DNA from: RBG-16-57-9 sp964529745
GTDB taxonomy: Archaea > Thermoproteota > Bathyarchaeia > TCS64
Length of the DNA stretch: 40,470 nucleotides
Assembly (NCBI GenBank): GCA_964529745.1
Contig: CAZGZR010000016.1
Location: 1-40,470 of the forward strand
Direction: 5' to 3'
Shown: piece by piece, positions 24,445 to 31,393 of the stretch
Numbering within the stretch: position 1 is the stretch's first letter
How the letters are laid out: every line of letters starts with the position of its first letter
Notes under the pieces: model-generated
Databases searched by the model: none
The model's input: the letters and a program-made list of their open reading frames with translations, nothing else
Told to the model about the DNA's origin: nothing
Made by a program: the position numbers and the translations under genes

Positions 24445-24972
24445 AATAATACTCTCAAGAGCAAACGGTAATTACATGTTTTTAAAAACTCCTGTGCAAC
24501 TATGGCTCTAAAAAAGTGGTAAGAGATAAGCGAATACATTGGTCGCTAAAATTATGAGCCCGGTAGACGAGATGAGGAATGCGCGTATATGAGTGATGAA
24601 GTAAATCCGGCATCAATTGACGTTATTCACATTACGATTTGTCTAAATTATTCGATTAAAAAATAAACACAAGATAAAGCATAAAAAATATGTATTTATG
24701 ATAAATGTGAGTGGAGAAATAATCTAACGCCCGGCTCCATTTATGTGAAAGCATCGTAGCCGGCTCGAAGCATTTCCAACAATGGCAGTGCTGTGCGTCA
24801 GAGTGAACTACATCCCCTCGAGAACTGCCTCGCGATGATCGACCCAGACCTCGAACGTTGGTAGTACAGCTAGCGGCTTAGAGTGCCATCTGGGCATCGA
24901 ATCCTGTAATCTATGTTCAGCAGCGACTCGAGGTAGTACTATGCACAGTTTGCGTAGCAGACACGCGCTATA
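24445..24972. other. 528-base non-coding stretch spanning the right island boundary
   Basis: Up to 24740 it is A+T rich, with only short frames. It contains the promoter of DUF917 copy B and the att-like repeat at its right end. From 24741 to 24972 composition returns to that of the host and frames are short and broken on both strands. It may be decayed coding sequence, but I cannot assign it. Confidence 0.5.
24728..24740 (+). repeat. attR-like copy of the tRNA-Cys 3' end
   Basis: CGCCCGGCTCCAT is identical to 15098-15110, in the same orientation, at the point where A+T-rich island sequence ends. The rest of a tRNA is absent here, as expected for the fragment side of an integrated element. 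Confidence 0.75.
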
Positions 24973-26229
24973 TTAGGGCTTCCCGAAGAAATCACAGGCG
25001 TTTTCGTAGAAGATCGACCTGGCTACGTCCAAGGCGTCCGCCCTGTCGAGAATCCTTCTCTCGATCCTGTCCTCGAGCACCGAGCACACCGCCTCTTTCG
25101 CCACCGTAACGGCCCCGACGGTGTGCTCGGGGGTCACAACGTCTCCGCCCCAGAATATCTTCCTGTGCGAGAACGTGTCCAGCCACTCGTTGAGACATCT
25201 CTCGCAGGCGGTCCTCGATATGAGGGGGAGCCAGCACAGGTCGAGGTACACGTTGTGGTACACCTTCGCCATTATCGTCAACTCGGACATGTAGGGATAG
25301 CCCCCGTGGAAAAGGTCGAAGCGCGTGTCTGGGTACTGCTTCACCACATCGTCGAGCATGTTCGGGTGGGCGTCCGTGGGGATGGCCCCCACTCCCGCGA
25401 GTATGCCCGTGTGTACCTGAATTGGGAAATCCTTCTCGCCGCACTCCCGAAGGATGTAATGGAACAGATGATCCTCTAGGTTCTTCCTCTCTGAATAGGA
25501 GGCCCGGGTCCCTTTCTCGTAGGCCTTCTCCGCGAGGCTCCGGGGGACATGGTCGAACTTTATGGTCCTGTCGTAGGCTATGGCGGACTTGGCCGTCCTC
25601 GAGCCGGCACGCATGAACCTCTCCAATTCGCTGGAGACGAAGCCCTCGTAGTCGTCGAGCCCATCGAGGGGCAGACCCATCTCCTTGGCCTTGTTGTACC
25701 CGCTCAGGTCGTTGTGGTCCGTCGCCCCAGTCCCAGCTCCCAACACCAAGGCGTTCACCCGGAGGACGGGGCTAGCCCTGCCCACAGGGGTCTCTACATC
25801 GAACGAGTCCCAGTACGGATCGTTGAGGATGTGCTTAACAAGCGCCCTGTCAAGACACTTGTCTGCCCATCCGGCTTTCGATACAAGGCTCTTCAACTGG
25901 CGGTCGTATCTCTCCCAGTTGTCGTCGGTCAGGTGTCCCTCCAAGCCGAGCAGAGACTCGAGGCTCCTCTGGACGAAGTGATGATAAGACGTGTTCCGGA
26001 CCCTCCGCAGATGAGGCGACAAGGCCTGCCATCTCTCACGGGTGCCCGTTATCTTGTCGAAGGCGTCGAGGTCCATTCCCGCTGCCTGAAGATCCGTCCC
26101 AAGATACGAGAGCGCAACGAACCTTGGAAGATCTATCTCCCTTGATTCCCCGAAGTTGTAGTGTTCGTGGGTGTCGTAGACGGGGAGGTCCATGATTTCC
26201 CTGAGGAGCCCGTTTCCTTCCATGTACAA
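24973..26229 (-). CDS. amidohydrolase-family protein (amidohydrolase 2 / uronate-isomerase-like)
   Basis: The 418-residue metal-dependent TIM-barrel enzyme has the N-terminal H-x-H motif as DTHEHYN (residues 19-25), a mid-barrel His in FPIQVHTGI, another in FDLFHGGYPY and a late Asp in IFWGGDVVTPEH. These are the positions of amidohydrolase ligands. The layout, with a long helical insert after the first strand, recalls uronate isomerase and amidohydrolase-2 members. The second residue of the first motif is Glu-His rather than plain His-x-His of hydantoinases, so a hydantoinase role for the neighbouring island is not supported. It lies just outside the island and has host-like composition. Start is ATG 26229 or ATG 26223. 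Confidence 0.8.
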   Translation of the reverse strand: MYMEGNGLLREIMDLPVYDTHEHYNFGESREIDLPRFVALSYLGTDLQAAGMDLDAFDKITGTRERWQALSPHLRRVRNTSYHHFVQRSLESLLGLEGHLTDDNWERYDRQLKSLVSKAGWADKCLDRALVKHILNDPYWDSFDVETPVGRASPVLRVNALVLGAGTGATDHNDLSGYNKAKEMGLPLDGLDDYEGFVSSELERFMRAGSRTAKSAIAYDRTIKFDHVPRSLAEKAYEKGTRASYSERKNLEDHLFHYILRECGEKDFPIQVHTGILAGVGAIPTDAHPNMLDDVVKQYPDTRFDLFHGGYPYMSELTIMAKVYHNVYLDLCWLPLISRTACERCLNEWLDTFSHRKIFWGGDVVTPEHTVGAVTVAKEAVCSVLEDRIERRILDRADALDVARSIFYENACDFFGKP

Positions 26230-26306
26230 GAATTGATGACTACCCTATTATTCTTATTCGCCCAGGACAAGCCTTCCAACGCCTCCATCTGAGCCCTGCA
26301 GACTTC

Positions 26307-26317
26307 TTATATAAACG
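26307..26317 (+). promoter_or_regulatory. TATA box of the 26344 gene
   Basis: CTTATATAAAC ends 26 bases before ATG 26344, so a leaderless transcript is likely. Confidence 0.55.
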
Positions 26318-26343
26318 GGAAACGATGGGCTATTGGCGGCTTC

Positions 26344-26883
26344 ATGAAGAGGAACTACCTGCCAGTCACAGTGGTCGTCATCGTGCTCGGCGCCGGGCTG
26401 TCGTTGATCCCTGAGACGGTGGAGTTCAGCCAGCCCTATGAGCTTGTCATGCTCTACAACCAGACAGCGACAACGAAGGCGTCCGTCGACGGCTCGGTGC
26501 AGGAGTTCACTTTCATGACGGAGCGCTTAACGGTGGACGGCTTCAGCCCCACTCTGATACTCACCAACCCGGTTGAGGGCGAGATCAACGCCACAATAGT
26601 CAACCTAGACCACCCCGACTCCCAAATAGCATACGTGAACGAGTCGCTGAGCACGGTGATCTTTGAGTTAGAGGAGGCAGACTCATATCACCTCGAGATA
26701 AAGGGGTGGGTAAACGCAGACAAGCCTGTGGAGGTGACCGCGTCGTTCATCTACTACAGGCACACGCCGCCCCAGAGATACACATACTACCCCTACAGGT
26801 ACTTCGGGCTCGGCATGGCGTCTGTGGGAACAGTGGCCACGGCCATCGCCGCCTACCATAGGAAGAGCCGCGAGACCGAATAA
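26344..26883 (+). CDS. small membrane-anchored protein with an exposed beta domain, unknown function
   Basis: I do not recognise a family. The 179 residues begin MKRNYLPVTVVVIVLGAGLSLI, a signal or anchor helix, then about 110 residues of alternating beta pattern with NxT/NxS sites (YNQTATT, INATIV, VNESLS). A C-terminal helix (YFGLGMASVGTVATAIAAY) with a basic end (HRKSRETE) facing the cytoplasm follows. It is therefore probably anchored at both ends with the middle outside. It stands alone between the amidohydrolase and the secreted acidic protein. Confidence 0.65.
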   Translation: MKRNYLPVTVVVIVLGAGLSLIPETVEFSQPYELVMLYNQTATTKASVDGSVQEFTFMTERLTVDGFSPTLILTNPVEGEINATIVNLDHPDSQIAYVNESLSTVIFELEEADSYHLEIKGWVNADKPVEVTASFIYYRHTPPQRYTYYPYRYFGLGMASVGTVATAIAAYHRKSRETE

Positions 26884-26951
26884 ATAGAAAGGCTACATGG
26901 GGTCTAAGATATAATCTCTGCAATCATGTATGGATAGAAAGACAGAAGAAA

Positions 26952-28067
26952 CTACTCGTCTTTATCCTTCTTGGGCTTCTTCGGCTTCTTCTCCTTGTCG
27001 TTGCCGTTACCGTTGCCGTTGTCGTTTCCTTTGCCCTTATTCTCTTTGTGATCGTTCTTGGCTTTGTCGATGTTGCCCTTCAGCTGGTTTATCAGGTCAT
27101 CATCGCCGTCGGTGTCCTCTCCCTGGGCTGCCTTCCGCTCCTTCTTCTCCACCATCTTCTCTATCTTCGCCTGAAGCTTGGTCGCCGTCTTGAACAGCTG
27201 CGCGGACTGAGGGTCATCCATGCCATCATACTCTTCGTTCAACGTGTCGGTCGCGTTCTCACAGTCGTCTATGGCGCCCTCGATGTCGCCCGCGGCGATC
27301 CTCTCCTGTATGCGTAGCAGCTTCTGCTCGGCGTGGTACAGAGCGTTGTACGCCTTCATGGCGTCGTCGGGGTCCAGGTCGTCCTCCACCTCGTTGTAGA
27401 ACTGGAACATCTCCTTCACGGACTCGTTGAACCTCCTCTGGAACCTGTTGACGAGCATCTGCTGGGTCTCGGTCAACTCCTTCTCAGTGGGCTCCGGTGG
27501 AAGCTCATCCTCACCCCCCTCAACGGTCTCGTTCAGAGGCTCGGTCATGTCATCCACGACGCCCGGGTTGTCCTTTTGGTACTTCCTCCAGGTGTTCCTG
27601 AGCACCCTCATGACCCGCAGCTGCTGCTGTGCGGCCGTCTGCAGGTTCTCTCCCTCCATCTGGGCTGCCTGCGTCATCTCCATCCAAGCGTTCATGAGCT
27701 GGTTCCTCAGATCAGGGTCCAGGTCCCCGGGGATCTCGGGGCCGTCATAGTCTACTGTTTCGTTGCCGTCAACGTCTTCTCCGCTGGCGGTCCCGTTTTC
27801 GGGGCCCTGCTGACCGGTATATAGATAGTAGAGGTTCCACCATCTTGCTTCTGTGTCCTCTTTTATCTGCTGGTAGACAAGCGGATCGATGTTACCGTCT
27901 CCGCCATCCCCGGTTCCATCGCCATCTTCACCGTCTCCGGCTCCCTCACCACCGGTACCGTCACCATTTTCCTCGACTCCGGGGGTGTCCTCGGCGTACA
28001 CCACCTGGGCCAGCGGGGCCGATAAGAGCAAAAGCAAAAACACGATGGCGATTAACTTGGTCTTCAT
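26952..28067 (-). CDS. secreted, acidic low-complexity protein, unknown function
   Basis: From ATG 28067 the protein has 371 residues. A clear signal peptide (MKTKLIAIVFLLLLLSAPLAQVVYAE) is followed by a Gly/Asp-rich spacer (GDGTGGEGAGDGEDGDGTGD), a helical middle rich in Gln, Glu and Asp (about 60-320) with likely coiled coil, and a tail of NGNGNGND plus alternating Lys/Pro (KEKKPKKPKKDKDE). The frame upstream of 28067 covers the TATA box and operator repeats and is not translated. There is no anchor, so it is released or bound by charge. The membrane regulator gene lies directly upstream on the same strand, so it may control this gene (inferred). Confidence 0.7.
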   Translation of the reverse strand: MKTKLIAIVFLLLLLSAPLAQVVYAEDTPGVEENGDGTGGEGAGDGEDGDGTGDGGDGNIDPLVYQQIKEDTEARWWNLYYLYTGQQGPENGTASGEDVDGNETVDYDGPEIPGDLDPDLRNQLMNAWMEMTQAAQMEGENLQTAAQQQLRVMRVLRNTWRKYQKDNPGVVDDMTEPLNETVEGGEDELPPEPTEKELTETQQMLVNRFQRRFNESVKEMFQFYNEVEDDLDPDDAMKAYNALYHAEQKLLRIQERIAAGDIEGAIDDCENATDTLNEEYDGMDDPQSAQLFKTATKLQAKIEKMVEKKERKAAQGEDTDGDDDLINQLKGNIDKAKNDHKENKGKGNDNGNGNGNDKEKKPKKPKKDKDE

Positions 28068-28084
28068 CTCTTTCGCGGAGTTAT

Positions 28085-28130
28085 GTTCCAATGGGTTTAT
28101 TATAAGAACGCGATGGAACGTTTTGGAACG
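28085..28130 (-). promoter_or_regulatory. promoter of the secreted protein with three GAACG repeats in 10-base phase
   Basis: On the plus strand GAACG occurs at 28106-28110, 28116-28120 and 28126-28130, exactly one helical turn apart. The last two are extended to TGGAACG. An inverted copy (GTTCCA, 28085-28090) lies on the other side of the TATA box (TTATTATAA, about 28096-28104). Read in the gene's direction, the repeats lie just upstream of TATA, the place for an activator or BRE-blocking repressor. Confidence 0.55.
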
Positions 28131-28143
28131 CTTTACCCAATAT

Positions 28144-29424
28144 TTACTTGAGATACTCATCTCTAATCCTCACGAGGCTCTGGTTTCCTATCTTGGTCTC
28201 CTCCGCGATGCCGCTGCTCACCAGTCTCCTTATAAGTCTCCAGGCGCTGGAACGAGGGATATCGAACCTGTCCCGTATCTCGGACGCGAAGGCCTCGCCG
28301 CCGGACTCCGCTATAAACCTTATGACCTCCTTGTCGTCCAGCCTTAGGTCCTGGTGGTGCCAGAAAATCTTGTCAATGTCTACCTCCCTGGGCTGCGACA
28401 GGTCAGAGGGGACCTTGGGCAGAGGCTCCTCGGCCTTGACTCTCTGGGTGTAGTAGTATCCTCCGCCGATCAACCCCCCCAGCAAGAGTATACCCATGTA
28501 TAACATGGCGTTACTCTTAGGGGCCGTGGCCAAGTTTGACTGCTGGATGGCCTGAGAAGCGTAAGAAACCGCCTCGGCGTACCTTCCCTCGCTATAGTAG
28601 GTAGACGCCGCCTCAAGGCTCGACTCGGCCTCATCGAGGCCCACGGTTCTTCCGTCACTCCTGGCCTGACTCAACGCCTCCGAAGCCAGCCCTATTTCAT
28701 CGTATGCTTCAACGGCGTCCTCGACGGTCTCGTCGGCGGTGGACACGGCGAGCTCGGCCCTGTTCTTCGAGTCCACGTACTGCTCCGAGTCGTATAGGTC
28801 CTGGGCCTGGACGAGGGTTGAACGCGCCTCGGTGAGCATGTAGCCCATTGCCTCCAGGTCGCTGAGGTAGGCCTCAGCCTCCGTCAGGGACTCCTGGGCC
28901 TCCTTCTCCACGTCCGGGAGCCCTATCATGTAATAGACGTAGAGGTCGCCGGGCTCAAGCACTATGTACTGCCTGCCCCACTCCATGCCCAAGTCGGTGG
29001 GCACGTCGCTCATGTCGAATATGGCAGCCCCCTCAGGGAGCTTGATCAGCGTAGAGACGGGCGACGACGCGTTGAAAGCCCAGACTATGCCCTCCTTTGT
29101 AGTGAGGCTCATGGTGATGTACGTGAAGGTGAGCTCCAACGCGCCTAGGCTGTCCACCGTGACGTTCGGCTCGTCCGTGCTGTAGACGAGGGGGTAGCCC
29201 TCGTCGTCCCTAATCACGAGGTTGTTATAGGGAGGACCGAAGAGCTCGACCTCGACGCGGGCCTGTAACGCGTCGGACTCCACCTTGTACTCGGCTCTGG
29301 CGGTGCCGTCGGAGTAGAGAGTGAAAGTCAGCGAGACCGGCGTATACTCTCCCTGGGCCAACGTTAGGGGGATCGTCGAGAGGATCAGCGACAGAAACGC
29401 GATGAAAAACAGGTTACGTCTCAT
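28144..29424 (-). CDS. membrane-anchored winged-helix transcription regulator with an extracellular sensor part
   Basis: This 426-residue one-component sensor starts with a signal peptide (MRRNLFFIAFLSLILSTIPLTLAQ). About 130 residues of beta-rich outer domain follow, then an Ala/Glu-rich helical region of repeats (about 165-295) resembling coiled coil or TPR-like packing. One membrane helix (about 305-325, MLYMGILLLGGLIGGGYYY) leads to a cytoplasmic winged helix (about 362-426, VIRFIAESGGEAFASEIRDRF...SAWRLIRRLVSSGIAEE). The archaeal membrane-wHTH layout is known; ligands are mostly unknown. ATG 29424 is preferred over 29433 because a TATA box (ATTTATAACC, about 29450-29460 on the minus strand) would place the mRNA start near 29430. 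It precedes the secreted-protein gene by 76 bases. Confidence 0.8.
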   Translation of the reverse strand: MRRNLFFIAFLSLILSTIPLTLAQGEYTPVSLTFTLYSDGTARAEYKVESDALQARVEVELFGPPYNNLVIRDDEGYPLVYSTDEPNVTVDSLGALELTFTYITMSLTTKEGIVWAFNASSPVSTLIKLPEGAAIFDMSDVPTDLGMEWGRQYIVLEPGDLYVYYMIGLPDVEKEAQESLTEAEAYLSDLEAMGYMLTEARSTLVQAQDLYDSEQYVDSKNRAELAVSTADETVEDAVEAYDEIGLASEALSQARSDGRTVGLDEAESSLEAASTYYSEGRYAEAVSYASQAIQQSNLATAPKSNAMLYMGILLLGGLIGGGYYYTQRVKAEEPLPKVPSDLSQPREVDIDKIFWHHQDLRLDDKEVIRFIAESGGEAFASEIRDRFDIPRSSAWRLIRRLVSSGIAEETKIGNQSLVRIRDEYLK

Positions 29425-29477
29425 GGGCCCCATAGAGATACGCTCCAGCGGTTATAAATGAATGATTGTCTGTTCAG

Positions 29478-29490
29478 CCTTTTATACAAT
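29478..29490 (+). promoter_or_regulatory. TATA box of the MDH-like gene
   Basis: CTTTTATACAATA lies 28 bases before ATG 29518, which fixes that start and excludes the longer frame from 29458. Confidence 0.55.
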
Positions 29491-29517
29491 ATAGGCGTTT
29501 TTCTATCTTGTATCAAG

Positions 29518-30645
29518 ATGGACTCCATTATGATAATCGGGTCGGCCGGCAGCGTCGGCCACGACATGATGTACCAGATAGCGTGCATGGGGCTACCCGT
29601 GAAGGTCATCGGCGCAGACGTTGACGAGGAGAAGGGCAGGTTCGAGGTGGAGGAGAGCATCCACGTCGCCCATAACCTCGGCTACTACCCGGACATCAGC
29701 TTCCAGAAGATCAACCTCTTCGAGGTAGACGAGACAGCTGAGCTGCTCAAGGAGCATAGGCCCAAAGTGATCTGCAACCTAGCCAGCCTAGGCTCATGGT
29801 GGGTCACCCGGCTACTGCCCCCCGAGGAATACAAGAAGATAGGCCCCATCGGGCCGTGGCTCCCCAACCACCTGACCCTAGCCCACAAGCTCATGCAGGC
29901 TGTGAAGAAGAGCGGCGTGGACGCCAAGGTGGTCAACGGCGCTTACCCCGATGCCACCAATGTGGTGCTGAGCAAGCTGGGGCTGGAGCCCGTCTGCGGC
30001 GGAGGCAACATGGACCTGGGCATGAGCAGGGTCAGACGCATATTGGCCCGCGAGCTGGGGGTGCCCTACAGGAGCGTACAGGTCTACGGCGTCGGCCACC
30101 ACGGCACGTACTACACGGCCCGCATGGACGGCCCTTACTGGGTCAAGATACTGGTTGACGGCGTGGACGTCGCCGACAGGTTCCCCAACAAGAAGATAAC
30201 CGAGCTGTACGTAGAAGCGGGGTACGGGGCGCCGGGCCAGTTCAAGAGCGCCCTCGTGGACCAGATGAGGACCGCCTCAAGCTTCCTCAAACACGTGCTG
30301 GCAGTATACTACGACACCGGCGAGGTCCACACCTGCGTCACCGGCGTCGCCGGGCTCCCCGGAGGCTACCCGTGCAGGCTCTCCGAAAAAGGAGCAGAGA
30401 TAGTGCTGCCCGGTATCAGCAGGGAGGAGGCCATACGCATCAACGAGGAGGGCGGCAGGATCGACGGCATCGAGAGGATCAAGGACGACGGCAACGTGGT
30501 GTTCTGCGAGGAGAACGTGGAGCACATGAGGGAGGTGGTGGGCTACGAGTGCGAGGAGCTCAAGCCCAGGGACTCCGAGGAAAGGGCCAGGGAGCTCAAC
30601 AGGCTGCTCATGAAGCTCTACGACAAATACAACGTTGAGAAATAG
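29518..30645 (+). CDS. malate/lactate-dehydrogenase-like NAD(P) oxidoreductase
   Basis: The 375-residue Rossmann protein starts MDSIMIIGSAGSVGHDMMYQ (the G-x-x-G-x-x-G dinucleotide loop). It continues with an Asp after beta2 (VIGADVDEEKG), VICNLASLG, and the NGAYPDATN segment that corresponds to the NPVD region of MDH. The catalytic pair of the family is present: Asp in GNMDLGMSRVRR and His in VYGVGHHGTYY. The mobile-loop arginines of true malate or lactate dehydrogenases are not obvious and the C-terminus is about 50 residues longer than usual, so the substrate is probably a different 2-hydroxyacid or sugar derivative. Its composition is host-like. It is divergent from the regulator gene, with back-to-back promoters. 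Confidence 0.7.
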   Translation: MDSIMIIGSAGSVGHDMMYQIACMGLPVKVIGADVDEEKGRFEVEESIHVAHNLGYYPDISFQKINLFEVDETAELLKEHRPKVICNLASLGSWWVTRLLPPEEYKKIGPIGPWLPNHLTLAHKLMQAVKKSGVDAKVVNGAYPDATNVVLSKLGLEPVCGGGNMDLGMSRVRRILARELGVPYRSVQVYGVGHHGTYYTARMDGPYWVKILVDGVDVADRFPNKKITELYVEAGYGAPGQFKSALVDQMRTASSFLKHVLAVYYDTGEVHTCVTGVAGLPGGYPCRLSEKGAEIVLPGISREEAIRINEEGGRIDGIERIKDDGNVVFCEENVEHMREVVGYECEELKPRDSEERARELNRLLMKLYDKYNVEK

Positions 30646-30656
30646 CATGAGTCCTT

Positions 30657-31358
30657 CTAGGGTCCTAGGGCGACCTCTTTTTCTTTTACCCACGCGAAGG
30701 CTGAGCGGTACCGTCCCCCGAGGACGTCGCATAACAGCCTCTCAAGGTCGAGGACGGCCTCCTCGACAGCCGAACGCGGGACTCCCTCGGGCCCGTCCGC
30801 GAAGAACGCCGCGCATCGGGTTCCAGTTGTTATCTTGGTCTCGTCGCAGTCCCTATAGTTCCAGCGCCGGGTGAGTATCCGTGTGTCGTCGGCGTAAACC
30901 ACCTCGTCGGGGTAGGTCAACTCTGTCTCGCTTGACCCGAGGGGAGTGAACTCCTCGCCGCCCGGGGAGAGCCTGAGCCTTATGTCGCCGGCGACGCGGT
31001 CGAGGTCGAACCCGCCCATGGGTATGAGGTGCCGCACGGAGACGGCGTTGTACGCGTCCACGGCCGTGTTGATGGCCGGGAGGACGCCCCTCTTGAGGGC
31101 TCTCCTAACGAGGGCCTCGGCTGACGGCCTGTAGTCGCCCGGCTTGGAGCCGAAGCTGCGGTACATCTCCCTCCACGACGCGATGAAAGGGTGCCTCGTC
31201 GCGGGCATGTCGCCCAGCTTCTCCTTCGCCGCACTCAGCGCCCGGGCCTTCACCTCCTCCAGGGCCGAGCCTCCCCTCGCCACCTTGATGTCCTCTGCCA
31301 CCAGCACGCCCACGTGTGCCTCCGGGTACCTGTCTAAGACCTCCGCGATGAACCTCAT
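30657..31358 (-). CDS. stand-alone B3/4 (PheT editing-like) domain protein
   Basis: The 233-residue protein has the B3/4 fold, best known as the editing region of the phenylalanyl-tRNA synthetase beta chain and found alone in many prokaryotes. Visible marks are HPFIASWREMYRSFGSKPGDYRPSAEALVRR, the helix ILPAINTAVDAYNAVSVRHLIPMGGFDLD and, late, a DCDETKITTGTRCAAFFADG block. Stand-alone members are thought to hydrolyse mischarged tRNA, though few are tested. I chose ATG 31358 (MRFIAEVLDRYPEAHVG) over TTG 31364. It follows the molybdopterin gene by about 35 bases on the same strand. A TATA-like TTTTTACG (about 31383-31390) may give it its own transcript. Confidence 0.83.
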   Translation of the reverse strand: MRFIAEVLDRYPEAHVGVLVAEDIKVARGGSALEEVKARALSAAKEKLGDMPATRHPFIASWREMYRSFGSKPGDYRPSAEALVRRALKRGVLPAINTAVDAYNAVSVRHLIPMGGFDLDRVAGDIRLRLSPGGEEFTPLGSSETELTYPDEVVYADDTRILTRRWNYRDCDETKITTGTRCAAFFADGPEGVPRSAVEEAVLDLERLLCDVLGGRYRSAFAWVKEKEVALGP

Positions 31359-31393
31359 ACGCAAGGGATCGCCTCATACACGTAAAAACTGTC

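Larger units (their letters stand above)
15098..24740. mobile_element. putative 9.6-kb genomic island in tRNA-Cys
   Basis: The island is bounded by the 13-bp repeats. All its genes are A+T richer than their neighbours and use codons more evenly. Its cargo is two DUF917 genes, one racemase and a five-gene peptide-type ABC importer. No tyrosine recombinase, primase, replication or transfer gene is visible, so it is either a degraded island or one moved in trans by another element's integrase. Confidence 0.65.

Noticed and set aside
24973..26229. Amidohydrolase as the missing hydantoinase of the island
   Set aside because: It lies outside the repeat boundary, has host-like composition, and its motifs match the uronate-isomerase/amidohydrolase-2 type rather than cyclic amidases.
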